From assembly GCF_900110105.1 (NCBI RefSeq), contig NZ_FOCL01000004.1, forward strand, positions 186,001 through 250,000: DNA of 64,000 bases, read 5' to 3'. Shown one piece after another: positions 24,450 through 33,662 of this stretch. The notes under the pieces are model-generated. The model saw only the letters and a list, made by a program, of their open reading frames with translations, had not been told where the DNA came from and did not search any database. The DNA comes from Mucilaginibacter gossypiicola (GTDB taxonomy: Bacteria > Bacteroidota > Bacteroidia > Sphingobacteriales > Sphingobacteriaceae). The translations under genes and the position numbers were made by a program. Position 1 is the stretch's first letter; the number at the start of each line of letters is the position of its first letter.

Positions 24450-25280
24450 ATGGATACAGCGCAGGGAATTATATCAAATGCACAGGTTCATGAGCTTATT
24501 GACATTGTAAGAAAGGTTCATGGGTTTGATTTTTCGGGTTACACCAAAGCGTCATTAAAACGGAGGTTAACCCGTATCATGTTGCTCAATAAGTTTGAGT
24601 TTTATGACCTCAAACATGTGCTTATCAATAATTCGGATTTTTTTCAGAATTTCCTGGAAGAAATTACGGTTAACGTAACCGAGATGTTCCGCGATCCTTC
24701 ATTTTATCGTGCGGTTAACACACAGGTTATTCCATACCTTTCAACCTATCAGCATACTAAAATATGGAGCGCGGGTTGTTCAACCGGCGAAGAGGTTTAC
24801 TCTATGGCCATCTTGCTGAACGAAGCCGGCCTGGGTAAAAAATCGTTCATATATGGTACGGATATCAATACCGAGGTTTTGAAAGAGGCCCGTAAAGGTA
24901 TTTACAGTTTGCGCAACATAAAAAGCTATGCCGAAAACTATCAGTACACTGGTTTAAAGGGTTCAATTACCGATCATTTTACCATTTTGTATGATGCGGC
25001 ATCGATACATAATGAATTAAAGCAGAATACGTTATTTTCGGTACATAACTTAATATCTGATACCGTATTTAATGAGTTTCAGATGATAAGCTGCAGAAAT
25101 GTTTTTATTTACTTTGAAACGTTTCTGCAGGAGCGGATCCTTGACCTGTTTTATGAAAGCCTTTGCCCGCTGGGGTATTTATGCCTTGGCAGCAAAGAAA
25201 CTATCCGGTCCGATTCGTTTAAAAGTAAGTTTAAGGTGATCAACCAAAAGGAAAATATTTATCAAAAAGTTGGGACCTGA
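24450..25280 (+). CDS. cheR: CheR-type chemoreceptor methyltransferase
   Basis: The 276-residue protein has the CheR N-terminal helical part (VHGFDFSGYTKASLKRRLTR) and the SAM-binding domain with SAGCSTGEEVYSMAI (residues 107-121), YGTDINTEVLKEARKGIY and CRNVFIYF. It transfers a methyl group from SAM to receptor glutamates. No classic chemoreceptor is encoded here, so the substrate may be the coiled-coil region of the upstream kinase (inference). It starts 2 nt after the kinase stop and overlaps cheB by 11 nt. Confidence 0.92.
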   Translation: MDTAQGIISNAQVHELIDIVRKVHGFDFSGYTKASLKRRLTRIMLLNKFEFYDLKHVLINNSDFFQNFLEEITVNVTEMFRDPSFYRAVNTQVIPYLSTYQHTKIWSAGCSTGEEVYSMAILLNEAGLGKKSFIYGTDINTEVLKEARKGIYSLRNIKSYAENYQYTGLKGSITDHFTILYDAASIHNELKQNTLFSVHNLISDTVFNEFQMISCRNVFIYFETFLQERILDLFYESLCPLGYLCLGSKETIRSDSFKSKFKVINQKENIYQKVGT

Positions 25281-25857
25281 TAAAAAGTTACTGGAGAGAT
25301 GGCATGACGCCCAGATAGTTTTATTTGGCGGATCGGCAGGCTCGTTTAAAATTTTGTTCCGGATCATAAAAGATCTTCCCGAAAAACTGGGAAAAACTGT
25401 AATCCTTATCATACACAGGAAAAAAAATTTTTTCAGCGAAATAGAAAAACTGTTCGCCGAAAATAGCCGTATGTACATGCGCGAAATTGAGGACAAGGAT
25501 ATTCTTAAAACGAATACCATGTATATTGCTCCTGCAAATTACCATACGCTAATTGAGGAAGGCGGCTATTTTAGTTTGGATGTTTCGGAACCGGTTTGGT
25601 ATTCAAAACCATCGATAGATGTTACTTTTGAAAGTGCTGCCGAAGTTTATGGCAATAAATGCGCAGCCATTTTACTTTCAGGTGCCAATCAGGATGGTGC
25701 AGGCGGTTTACTTAAATTACATGAAACCGGCGCACTTACTATAGCACAGGAACCTGCAGATGCCGAAATGCCCGAAATGCCGCGATCGGCTATCAATTTG
25801 GGAGCGGCCGATTATATTTTAACACAGGATGAAATTTTTAAGCTTTTACTATCGTAA
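25270..25857 (+). CDS. cheB: CheB-type methylesterase domain protein without receiver
   Basis: Only the methylesterase domain is present (195 residues): nucleophile Ser22 in VLFGGSAGSF, His49 in LIIHRKK and Asp142 in SGANQDGAGG make an intact triad. The N-terminal REC domain of classical CheB is absent, so activity may be set by partner proteins, not phosphorylation. The likely start is TTG at 25270, since no ATG or GTG precedes the nucleophile in frame; it overlaps cheR by 11 nt. Demethylates whatever CheR modifies. Confidence 0.9.
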   Translation: MGPDKKLLERWHDAQIVLFGGSAGSFKILFRIIKDLPEKLGKTVILIIHRKKNFFSEIEKLFAENSRMYMREIEDKDILKTNTMYIAPANYHTLIEEGGYFSLDVSEPVWYSKPSIDVTFESAAEVYGNKCAAILLSGANQDGAGGLLKLHETGALTIAQEPADAEMPEMPRSAINLGAADYILTQDEIFKLLLS

Positions 25858-25884
25858 CAATCACCAACCCCCAATAAATATTAA

Positions 25885-27813
25885 ATGACCCCTGTTAATA
25901 TTCTTATAGTTGATGACAGAGAAGAGAACATCATTGCTCTGGAGGCATTGCTTAAACGCGATGATATCAAAATGTTTTCTACAACGTCGCCAAACGAGGC
26001 CCTTAAAATTGCCTGGGAAACTAATATCGCTATAGCGTTAGTTGATGTTCAGATGCCCGAAATGGACGGTTTTGAGCTGGTTGAAATGCTTAAATCAAAT
26101 CCTCGTACCAAAGATATCCTGGTTATTTTTGTAACTGCAATTTCAAAAGAAGCCAAATATGCCGTTAAAGGCCTAGGTACCGGGGCTGTGGATTACCTTT
26201 ATAAGCCGCTTGATCCTTACATTACATCGGCCAAGGTTGACTCGTTTGTGCAGCTGGCCCGTAACCAGGCCGAGATAAAGCAAAAAAATGACGTGCTGCA
26301 GGATTACGCCATTGTGGTAAAAAACTCGGCCGACATTATAGCTTCGGTTGATGCCCAAAGCCTCCGAATTGCGAATATAAACCCAACGGTCGAAAAAATA
26401 ATGGGTTTTAAGCCTGAGGAATTGATTGATAAAAGCATCGTCGACCTGGCTATTGATGATCATAGGACAGCGTTTCGCAAAAAACTGGGCGAGATCATTA
26501 AAGATAATTTGAGCTTTGCCATTTTTGAGTTCAAATTTGAAACTTTTGATAAAAGGGTAATTTGGGTAGAATGCCGGGCAGCTTACCGCAATAAAACCAT
26601 CTTTATCAATATCAGCGATATTTCTCCGCAAAAAAGTTACCAGGAGCAGCTCATCAAATCAAAAGAAAACGCAGAGTACAGCAAAAAGGTAAAGGAAACT
26701 TTTTTGGCTAACATGAGCCATGAACTGCGTACACCGGTTAATGGCATTATCGGCATTACATCGCTTTTACGTAAAACAAGCTTAACCGATCAGCAAAAAG
26801 GTATGCTCGATCTGCTCGATACTTCGTCAAAATCGTTACTTGGTGTGATAAACGATGTGCTTGATATCTCGAAGATAGAGGCGGGTAAATTCAGCATTGT
26901 ACGTACTGCAAATAATGTTTATGATATTGTAAACTCAGTTTTCAACTTGCTTAAGTTTAAGGCCGATGAAAATAATATTGAGTTTCTGCTGGACATTGAA
27001 GAGGAAGTGCCTCAGTATCTTATGCTTGATTCATTGCGCCTCAATCAGATATTGATGAACCTATTGAGCAATGCCCTTAAGTTTACCGAAAGGGGATATG
27101 TAAAGCTTAAGATCACTGTACTTCAAAAGCATAATGATAAAGTAAAATTAAAGTTCAGCGTTGAGGACACCGGTATAGGGATTCCGGCCGACAGGCTTAA
27201 CCGGATTTTTGAATCATTTGAACAGGCCGAAGAAGATACCGTAAGTAAATATGGCGGTACCGGTCTTGGCTTAACTATAGTGAAAAAGCTTGCCGAATTA
27301 AAAGGTGGGGAGCTTACAGTTAGCAGCCAGGTAGGCAGGGGCAGTACTTTTAATTTTGTAAACTGGTATACCATCAGTCTTAAACCTAAAGATAAGTTAA
27401 CGCCTAAGAAAGATAGGGTACTGCCGCCATTTAACAACATAAAGGTACTGGTGGCCGAGGATAATATGGTGAACCAGTTCATGCTCTCGAAAATATTAAA
27501 GGATTGGAACGTAGAGGTTGAGATGGTTGATAATGGCCGCAAGGTTATTGAGAAACTCACCAATAAAGATTACGACATTATTTTAATGGATACCCACATG
27601 CCCGAAATGAACGGCTATCAGGCAGCCAAAACTATCAGGGTTGATTTTGAGGAGCCTAAACGGAGCACGCCAATTATATCGTTATCGGCCGCAAGTTATG
27701 ATCATGAGCAGCAGGAGGCTTTAACGGCGGGGATGAATGATGTGCTTTCGAAGCCGTTTCAGCCGTATCAGTTGCATGAGAAAATATCGAGGTTGTTGAG
27801 GGTTGATGTTTAA
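25885..27813 (+). CDS. REC-PAS hybrid histidine kinase with C-terminal receiver
   Basis: The 642-residue soluble protein is arranged REC (Asp54 in VDVQMPEMDG), PAS (about 140-250), HisKA (FLANMSHELRTPVNG, His279), HATPase (NLLSNALKFT, DTGIGIP, GGTGLGL) and REC (Asp569 in LMDTHMPEMNG). A receiver at the front can take signal from the first hybrid kinase, and the last receiver can pass it on. It lies 27 nt after the CheB gene, so all four form one operon. Its stop codon overlaps the convergent methyltransferase gene's stop. Confidence 0.93.
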   Translation: MTPVNILIVDDREENIIALEALLKRDDIKMFSTTSPNEALKIAWETNIAIALVDVQMPEMDGFELVEMLKSNPRTKDILVIFVTAISKEAKYAVKGLGTGAVDYLYKPLDPYITSAKVDSFVQLARNQAEIKQKNDVLQDYAIVVKNSADIIASVDAQSLRIANINPTVEKIMGFKPEELIDKSIVDLAIDDHRTAFRKKLGEIIKDNLSFAIFEFKFETFDKRVIWVECRAAYRNKTIFINISDISPQKSYQEQLIKSKENAEYSKKVKETFLANMSHELRTPVNGIIGITSLLRKTSLTDQQKGMLDLLDTSSKSLLGVINDVLDISKIEAGKFSIVRTANNVYDIVNSVFNLLKFKADENNIEFLLDIEEEVPQYLMLDSLRLNQILMNLLSNALKFTERGYVKLKITVLQKHNDKVKLKFSVEDTGIGIPADRLNRIFESFEQAEEDTVSKYGGTGLGLTIVKKLAELKGGELTVSSQVGRGSTFNFVNWYTISLKPKDKLTPKKDRVLPPFNNIKVLVAEDNMVNQFMLSKILKDWNVEVEMVDNGRKVIEKLTNKDYDIILMDTHMPEMNGYQAAKTIRVDFEEPKRSTPIISLSAASYDHEQQEALTAGMNDVLSKPFQPYQLHEKISRLLRVDV

Positions 27814-28295
27814 AACTCAAGCTTGGTTTGCCCAACGCCCAGCACCTTTGCCTCGTGTTCAAGCAGCCATTTTTTACGCCAAACGCCGCCTGCATAACCT
27901 GTAAGGCTACCGTCTGAGCCTATTACCCGGTGGCATGGTACTACAACCCATAAGTGGTTTCGACCATTAGCGGAAGCTATTGCGCGTATAGCTAAGGGAT
28001 TACTCATTTGGTTAGACTGCTGGGCGTAGGTAATGGTTGTTCCATACGGAATGCGCAATAACTCGTCCCAAACCTGTTGTTGAAATTCGCTGCCTTGTTG
28101 CTTTATCGGAAAAGTAAAATCTTTCCTTGTGCCTGCAAAATATTCGTTTAACTGGTCAATAGCTGTTTGCAATAACGGAGTGGGAGCAGGTTCAATTTCA
28201 TATTCCTCGTCCCGTATTGATACTGATGCTATAAAGCCATCTTCTTCGGTAATACGGGCAATGCCAACTGGCGTGCGGAAATAAGCTATGGGCAT
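27810..28295 (-). CDS. ogt: methylated-DNA--protein-cysteine methyltransferase
   Basis: The active site reads VVPCHRVIG with Cys121 as acceptor, preceded by ASANGRNHLW and followed by GYAGGVWRKKWLLEHE. It removes O6-alkyl groups from guanine in a single-use transfer. The N-terminal domain is short (161 residues in total), as in Ogt-like forms. The ATG at 28295 is preferred to the TTG at 28319. Its stop is interlocked with that of the upstream kinase on the other strand (both end within 27810-27813). Confidence 0.9.
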   Translation of the reverse strand: MPIAYFRTPVGIARITEEDGFIASVSIRDEEYEIEPAPTPLLQTAIDQLNEYFAGTRKDFTFPIKQQGSEFQQQVWDELLRIPYGTTITYAQQSNQMSNPLAIRAIASANGRNHLWVVVPCHRVIGSDGSLTGYAGGVWRKKWLLEHEAKVLGVGQTKLEF

Positions 28296-28388
28296 GAGTA
28301 ATTGGTATATGATAATCAAAAATAAGCTAATTTTTTTAGCTTGTCAAATCCCCGCCTCCACTCGCGGGTAATTATTACATTTGCGGTC

Positions 28389-29072
28389 ATGAAACTTGTT
28401 AACGAAACCTGGTACCTGCTAAAAAAGGAAATTTTGCTGGAGTGGCGGTCTAAATATGCTTTTAATGGCGTTTTGCTATATGTGGTTTCAACAGTTTTTG
28501 TGTGTTATATTTCGCTTAATTTAAACCCCGGTTTTTCAAACAGCAGTGGTTACGCAATAGTCTGGAACGTATTGTTTTGGATTATTATGCTTTTTGCATC
28601 AGTAAATGCCATTGCCAAAAGCTTCATGCAGGAAAGTAAAAGCCGGTTACTCTACTACTATTCTATTGCCAGTCCTCAGGCCATTATCCTCTCTAAAACA
28701 ATCTATAACATTTTGCTGATGGCTTTATTGAGCACATTGGCATTGGTGATATTTAAAGTGTTTTTCCCCAATACCCTCGGCGACCCATTATACTATTTCC
28801 TTGCTGTTTTATTGGGGAGCATTAGTTTTTCTACTGTTTTTACCATGATCTCGGCCATTGCATCAAAGGCCGGCAATAATGGTACATTGATGGCTATATT
28901 AAGCTTTCCGGTTATTATCCCGGTTATATTAGTGCTTATTAAATTAAGCAAAAGCGCTATGGATGGGGTAGACAGAAGCTTCTTTTATGGCAATATAGGT
29001 GTTCTATGTGCTATCAACGCCATTGTTATAGCTACGGCACTGCTGCTTTTCCCTTATTTGTGGCGCGATTGA
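28389..29072 (+). CDS. ccmB: cytochrome c maturation: haem exporter permease CcmB
   Basis: The 227-residue protein is a CcmB-type ABC-2 membrane subunit with six helices; the opening (YLLKKEILLEWRSKYAFNGV) and QESKSRLLYYYSIASPQAII-type loop are typical. It works with CcmA, CcmC and CcmD to supply haem to CcmE. No ccmA gene is in the window, so its ATPase must be elsewhere. A TACATTTG box (28376-28383) lies 5 nt before the ATG, which implies a nearly leaderless mRNA. It is separated from ccmCD and ccmEF by about 6 and 9 kb. Confidence 0.9.
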   Translation: MKLVNETWYLLKKEILLEWRSKYAFNGVLLYVVSTVFVCYISLNLNPGFSNSSGYAIVWNVLFWIIMLFASVNAIAKSFMQESKSRLLYYYSIASPQAIILSKTIYNILLMALLSTLALVIFKVFFPNTLGDPLYYFLAVLLGSISFSTVFTMISAIASKAGNNGTLMAILSFPVIIPVILVLIKLSKSAMDGVDRSFFYGNIGVLCAINAIVIATALLLFPYLWRD

Positions 29073-29218
29073 TCTGTTCGCGTTTTTCCGAATAATATCT
29101 TACTTGTTTTCGACACCGGGCCATTGAATATTGATTTTCGACCCGTTCGGATTTCATAATTGCTGCAAAACGGCAAAATCTGGCCGTTTTTATCATGTTT
29201 TTTTCTAATTTGATTTTA

Positions 29219-29237
29219 ATTTGGATTAAGTCTAAAT
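29219..29237. promoter_or_regulatory. inverted repeat overlapping the porin-operon promoter, candidate metal/iron operator
   Basis: ATTTGGA (29219-29225) and TCTAAAT (29231-29237) are reverse complements at 6 of 7 positions around a 5-nt centre. The repeat covers the -33 TTTG and the following spacer of the operon promoter, the position expected of a repressor site. The regulator is unknown (Fur- or DtxR-like by analogy). Confidence 0.55.
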
Positions 29238-29252
29238 TAGTGATTAGTTTTG
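29220..29252 (+). promoter_or_regulatory. Bacteroidota promoter of the porin-Rieske-imelysin operon
   Basis: TTTG at 29220-29223, 21 nt, and TAGTTTTG at 29245-29252. The ATG of the porin gene lies 22 nt after the -7 element. Overlaps the inverted repeat 29219-29237. Confidence 0.65.
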
Positions 29253-29274
29253 TCGCCGACTTAACCAAACAACA

Positions 29275-30516
29275 ATGCATGCTAAAACCCTTACTTTAGT
29301 CATTTTTTCTTTTTTTGTTTCGGGCACGGTGCTGGCGCAGCAGCCAAATACCTCAACTGCCGAAGATTCTCTTAATAACAATAGCGGTAAAAGCTCTCTG
29401 TTAACAAACACCACTATTGGTGGTTACGGTAACGCTTTTTACCAGTACAATAACAATAGTAAAACTGCCAGGGTTGATCTGGAGCGCTTTGTGTTATTTG
29501 TTGGCCACAAGTTCAGTGATAAGATCTCTTTCTTTTCTGAAACCGAACTGGAAGACGCCAAAGTAAATGGCGGCGAGCCCGGCGGCGAGATCACCATTGA
29601 ACAGGCTTATCTGAAGTTTAACCTCAATCCTAACCAATACATAGTTGCCGGTTTGTTTTTGCCGAGGATAGGCATCCTTAACGAAAACCACCTGCCAACC
29701 ACCTTTAACGGTAATGAACGTAACTATGTAGAAACGTTGATTATTCCGGCGACATGGCGCGAGTTGGGCGTTGGCTTTTATGGTCGCTTAAATAACTTTC
29801 CGATAAATTATTCAATTGGATTGATGAACGGCTTAAGTGCCGGCGGTTTTACCCACGGTACAGGCATTATTGATGGCAGGTTTGAAGGCCGTAACGCAAC
29901 AGGTACTAACCTTGCAGTTACCGGTGCGCTTCAATACTACCAAAGTGGTTTTAAAGCTCAGCTATCCGGTTATTACGGCGGTACAGTTGGCATCCGCAAA
30001 ACGGAGGCTGATAGCCTTGGTTTAAACTCGGGTGTATTTGGCACCCCGGTTGCTATGGGCGAGGGTGATATCCAGTATAACGGACAAGGTTTTTCGGTGA
30101 AAATATTAGGCTCCATTCTTTCTATTAAAGATGCCGATAAGATCAACAGGGCTTATGCCAGCAACACCCCTAAAACAGCCTACGGTGCTTACGCCGAAAT
30201 TGGTTACGATTTGCTTTACCGTAGCAATTATGGCAAAGCAAACGCCCCGCAGCTGATTGTTTTTGTGCGCGACGAAAAACTCGACCTGAATGCCAGTATC
30301 CCATCAAATGGTATAACCGATCAAACGCTTAATAAAAATTACGTAGTAGCGGGATTAACTTACCTGCCGCTTCGCAATGTGGTTGTTAAGGGCGATGTTA
30401 GGCTGGCTCATAGCGGTGTACAAAATCCGGCGCTGATCATTAACCCAAGCCCGGTTGCATTGCCTTATCAAACAAGCAATACTTTGATTAACCTCGGTAT
30501 TGGATATTCATTTTAA
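29275..30516 (+). CDS. outer-membrane porin-like protein
   Basis: The 413-residue product has a signal peptide ending VLAQ, a Ser/Asn-rich linker, and then alternating strands typical of a 16- or 18-stranded barrel (porin superfamily, OprO/P-like type), with the C-terminal Phe (NLGIGYSF). YGNAFYQYNNNSKTARVDLE is a typical barrel start. It probably admits small anions, metal chelates or ferrous iron. First gene of a four-gene operon with a Rieske protein, an imelysin and a dihaem cytochrome; gaps of 11, 9 and 8 nt join them. Confidence 0.8.
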   Translation: MHAKTLTLVIFSFFVSGTVLAQQPNTSTAEDSLNNNSGKSSLLTNTTIGGYGNAFYQYNNNSKTARVDLERFVLFVGHKFSDKISFFSETELEDAKVNGGEPGGEITIEQAYLKFNLNPNQYIVAGLFLPRIGILNENHLPTTFNGNERNYVETLIIPATWRELGVGFYGRLNNFPINYSIGLMNGLSAGGFTHGTGIIDGRFEGRNATGTNLAVTGALQYYQSGFKAQLSGYYGGTVGIRKTEADSLGLNSGVFGTPVAMGEGDIQYNGQGFSVKILGSILSIKDADKINRAYASNTPKTAYGAYAEIGYDLLYRSNYGKANAPQLIVFVRDEKLDLNASIPSNGITDQTLNKNYVVAGLTYLPLRNVVVKGDVRLAHSGVQNPALIINPSPVALPYQTSNTLINLGIGYSF

Positions 30517-30527
30517 ACTTAAGCACT

Positions 30528-30953
30528 ATGGATAGAAGAGAATTTGTTAAACAGTCATGTTCGCTATGCCTCGCGGCAGGTGCCGGCATGCTGGTGGGCT
30601 CGTTATCGGGCTGTGCTACCTTACCTGTTTATAAAGCGGCTGTAGCCAATAACACTGTTGCCGTTCCGGAAACCATTTTTGGTACAACTAATTTTCAATT
30701 GATCCAGCCAAAAAATCAGTATTACAATATTGGTTTAAAAAAAGAGGCTAACGGTACTTACACCGCTTTGCTGTTAAAATGTACCCATGCCGATAACCAG
30801 CTTACACCGGTTGGTAATAATGGCTACAAATGCGATTTGCACGGAAGCACTTTCAACAATGAAGGCCAGGTAACTGCAGGCCCGGCAGAACGCCCATTAA
30901 AAAAATACGCAACGGAAGTAATATCAAATCAAATCATAATTCATCTAACTTAA
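30528..30953 (+). CDS. Rieske [2Fe-2S] lipoprotein, twin-arginine signal
   Basis: Residues 1-30 carry a Tat signal (DRREFVKQSC) and a lipobox (SLSGC), so the protein is exported with its cluster and anchored in the membrane. The Rieske cluster ligands are Cys85-x-His87 (KCTHADN) and Cys102-x2-His105 (KCDLHGST). At 141 residues it is a stand-alone electron carrier, probably passing electrons between the dihaem protein and other periplasmic redox partners (inference). Sits 11 nt after the porin gene. Confidence 0.9.
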   Translation: MDRREFVKQSCSLCLAAGAGMLVGSLSGCATLPVYKAAVANNTVAVPETIFGTTNFQLIQPKNQYYNIGLKKEANGTYTALLLKCTHADNQLTPVGNNGYKCDLHGSTFNNEGQVTAGPAERPLKKYATEVISNQIIIHLT

Positions 30954-30962
30954 TTTTTTACC

Positions 30963-32033
30963 ATGAAAAATACCTTACTCGGCCTGTCATGCATAGCTGT
31001 TGTTGCCCTTAGCAGCTGCGGAAAAGACAAAACATCAGTTCAAAATACTACCGTTGATGAGCAGGAAGTAATAACCCAGTTTGTTAACGTTGTAGGTAAC
31101 CCTAACTACGCCGATATACAGGTTAAGGCCACAGCATTAAACACCGCGATAGTTGCCTTTTTAGCTGCTCCGACAGATGCTAATCTTACTACCGCACGTG
31201 TAGCGTGGAAAAATGCCCGCCAGCCATGGGAACAGGCCGAAGGTTATTTATTTGGCCCGGTTGAAGATAATTATTACGATCCAACTATGGATAGCTGGCC
31301 TTTAAACAGAACAGATGTTGATGCCTTGATCGGAAGCTCAGATGCAATAACATTGACTTCTGTTGACGCTCTTGACGGTTTCTCAAAAGGCTTTCACGGC
31401 ATCGAATACATTATTTTTGGCCCTGGTGGCACAAGAAAAGCGGCCGATATTACCGCACGCCAAAAAGATTACCTGAAATATACAAGCGAAAGCCTGCTCA
31501 ATACAACTACAACCCTTCGTGATAGCTGGTTGGTAAAACCGGCCGATTACGCTAATGAGATCATCAACGCCGGAAAAGGAAGCACTGCTTTTAAAACTCG
31601 CAAGGACCTGTTTGTTACTATTGCAACTCAAATGGCTGCTATTTGCGAGGAAGTAGGTACAGGTAAAATGGCCGAGCCTTTTACAGAAAGGGATTCGACT
31701 AAAGACGAATCATCATATTCGCACAATACCACTACCGATTTCATTAACAATATACAAGGTGTGCTTAATGTTTACACCGCTACTTATAATGGTGCTAAAG
31801 GCACTACAAGCTTAAGTGCTTTGGTTGCTTCAAAAAATGCAGCTTTAGATACTAAGATCAAAACACAAATACAAACTGCACTATCGGCAATGGCTTTGAT
31901 AACCCCAACTTTTGAAAAAGCTATTTACGATAACCGCGACAAAATTTCAAATAGCCAAACTGCCCTGGCAACCCTGCAAGCCACCCTTGAAGGCGATTTG
32001 ATCACATTTATACAAACTAATATTAAGGACTAA
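30963..32033 (+). CDS. imelysin-family periplasmic lipoprotein (IrpA/EfeO-like)
   Basis: The 356-residue protein has a lipoprotein signal (LSSC, cysteine about residue 19) and an imelysin peptidase M75 domain: the family motif GxHxxE reads GFHGIEYIIFG (His145, Glu148). Members (IrpA, AlgP7, EfeO relatives) are iron- or alginate-associated periplasmic proteins without proven peptidase activity. Its genomic partners here (Rieske, dihaem oxidoreductase, porin) match iron-uptake clusters known in cyanobacteria and proteobacteria; the metal specificity is inference. Confidence 0.88.
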   Translation: MKNTLLGLSCIAVVALSSCGKDKTSVQNTTVDEQEVITQFVNVVGNPNYADIQVKATALNTAIVAFLAAPTDANLTTARVAWKNARQPWEQAEGYLFGPVEDNYYDPTMDSWPLNRTDVDALIGSSDAITLTSVDALDGFSKGFHGIEYIIFGPGGTRKAADITARQKDYLKYTSESLLNTTTTLRDSWLVKPADYANEIINAGKGSTAFKTRKDLFVTIATQMAAICEEVGTGKMAEPFTERDSTKDESSYSHNTTTDFINNIQGVLNVYTATYNGAKGTTSLSALVASKNAALDTKIKTQIQTALSAMALITPTFEKAIYDNRDKISNSQTALATLQATLEGDLITFIQTNIKD

Positions 32034-32041
32034 TTTTTAAA

Positions 32042-33415
32042 GTGAAGAAATTAAGCGTAATAGGCGCGTTGGTGCTTTTGGTGCTGCTGCTGGCAAAATG
32101 CCAGAAAGCAGCCCAATTCCCTGCAGATAAATATGACGAGCGTTTATCAGGAGGTGATGCTACTGTGTTTGATATTACCTCGCACTCGTTTGGCAACATG
32201 TTTCCCGCACTTTCGGGCTATGATGCAGAGGTTCATGGCTTAGGCGATGCAGCATTCAGCAAGATATTTGTTACTGCGCCTGCACCTATTAATCCTGGGT
32301 TAGGAACTATCTTCAATAACAACTCCTGCATTTCGTGTCATCATAACGATGGGATAGGCTTGCCAACAGCCGGCGAATCAAATTCGTCGCTCTTAGTGAG
32401 GATCAGCATTCCCGGTACCGATGAGCATGGCGGCCCACTTGCTGCACCCGGTTATGGTTTGCAATTGCAGGACAAAGCCGTTTTTGGAAAAACGCCCGAA
32501 TGCAAGGTTAATATTACTTACACCGAGGTGGTATACAACTTTCCGGACGGTGAAAGCTATGCCTTGCGTACACCTGCATATACATTAAGCAATCTGTATA
32601 CGGCTCTATCGGCAGGATACATGTTGTCACCGCGCCTGGCACCGCCAATGTATGGTTTGGGATTGCTGGAAGCCATACCTGAAAGTACCATCGTTGCCAT
32701 GGCCGACCCTAATGATTCAAACGGCGACGGCATAAAGGGCCATGCCAACTATGTTTGGGATGTAGCGACACAGTCGCGCAAACTGGGCCGTTTTGGGTGG
32801 AAAGCCAACACCGCATCGTTGCTTACCCAGGTTGCTGCGGCTTACAACCAGGACATCGGTATTACCAATAAGATATTCCCTGTTGAAAACTCTTTTGGTC
32901 AGTCGCAATACGATGGGTTAAAAGATGATCCGGAACTGGCCGATAGTACATTAAATGCTGTAAGATTTTACGCGGCTACACTTGCTGTCCCGGCCCGCCG
33001 TGATGTTACCGATGCTACCAATAAAAGGGGCGAATTATTATTTAAACAAGGAAAATGTGAAAGCTGTCACCGCCAAACCCTTACAACAGGTATAAACGTA
33101 GCTTTTAAATCGGTTTCAAACCAGGTGATCCATCCTTATACAGATATGCTGGTACATGACATGGGGCCAGGCCTTGCCGATAACCGTCCCGACTTTTTAG
33201 CCGGTGGACAGGAGTGGCGTACTGCTCCGCTTTGGGGTTTGGGCTTGTTTGAAAAGGTTAATTATCCGGGCTATTATCTTCATGATGGCCGTGCCCGAAG
33301 CATTACCGAAGCCATTATGTGGCATGGTGGTGAAGCAGAATCGTCAAAAGTATTCTTTAGTACCTTATCAAAAGTTGACAGGGATGCGATGCTTAGCTTT
33401 TTGAAGAGCCTGTAA
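32042..33415 (+). CDS. dihaem cytochrome c oxidoreductase-like lipoprotein (DUF1111 / di-haem oxidoreductase family)
   Basis: The 457-residue protein has a lipoprotein signal ending LLAKC and two CxxCH haem sites, NSCISCHHN (Cys96-His100) and GKCESCHRQ (Cys339-His343), the pattern of the di-haem oxidoreductase (DUF1111) family. A conserved HDGRA (LHDGRARSITEAIMWHGGEA) is also present. The start is GTG at 32042; the first ATG in frame would remove the signal. Likely electron-transfer partner of the imelysin and Rieske proteins, maturation of its haems depending on the nearby ccm genes. Confidence 0.88.
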   Translation: MKKLSVIGALVLLVLLLAKCQKAAQFPADKYDERLSGGDATVFDITSHSFGNMFPALSGYDAEVHGLGDAAFSKIFVTAPAPINPGLGTIFNNNSCISCHHNDGIGLPTAGESNSSLLVRISIPGTDEHGGPLAAPGYGLQLQDKAVFGKTPECKVNITYTEVVYNFPDGESYALRTPAYTLSNLYTALSAGYMLSPRLAPPMYGLGLLEAIPESTIVAMADPNDSNGDGIKGHANYVWDVATQSRKLGRFGWKANTASLLTQVAAAYNQDIGITNKIFPVENSFGQSQYDGLKDDPELADSTLNAVRFYAATLAVPARRDVTDATNKRGELLFKQGKCESCHRQTLTTGINVAFKSVSNQVIHPYTDMLVHDMGPGLADNRPDFLAGGQEWRTAPLWGLGLFEKVNYPGYYLHDGRARSITEAIMWHGGEAESSKVFFSTLSKVDRDAMLSFLKSL

Positions 33416-33440
33416 TTAGTTTTTTCCTGATGATATTTTG

Positions 33441-33474
33441 AAGCGGCATGAAGTATTTCATGCCGCTTTTTATT
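33441..33474 (+). terminator. intrinsic terminator of the porin-Rieske-imelysin operon
   Basis: AAGCGGCATGAA pairs with TTCATGCCGCTT around four bases, followed by TTTATT. Confidence 0.88.
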
Positions 33475-33522
33475 ATCTGAACCTGAATTTTTAGAATTAA
33501 GAAATTGACAGAATTAAAAAGG

Positions 33523-33568
33523 CGAGAAATTCTATAAATTCTTTAATTCAATAAATTCGAGTTCAGAC
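33523..33568. repeat. family D AT-rich repeat
   Basis: The stretch 33537-33568 (AATTCTTTAATTC ... CGAGTTCAGAC) matches 37667-37698 with few differences. The preceding AGAAATTCTATAAATTC words are of the same type. Non-coding, ahead of the CarboxypepD_reg-like gene. Confidence 0.65.
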
Positions 33569-33662
33569 ACCACCGCAACAAAAATTATACATCAACAATT
33601 CATCAACCGTTCATAAAAAATGTGTTTTTTAGTAGATTGAAAAAATATCCTAATTTTATTTA

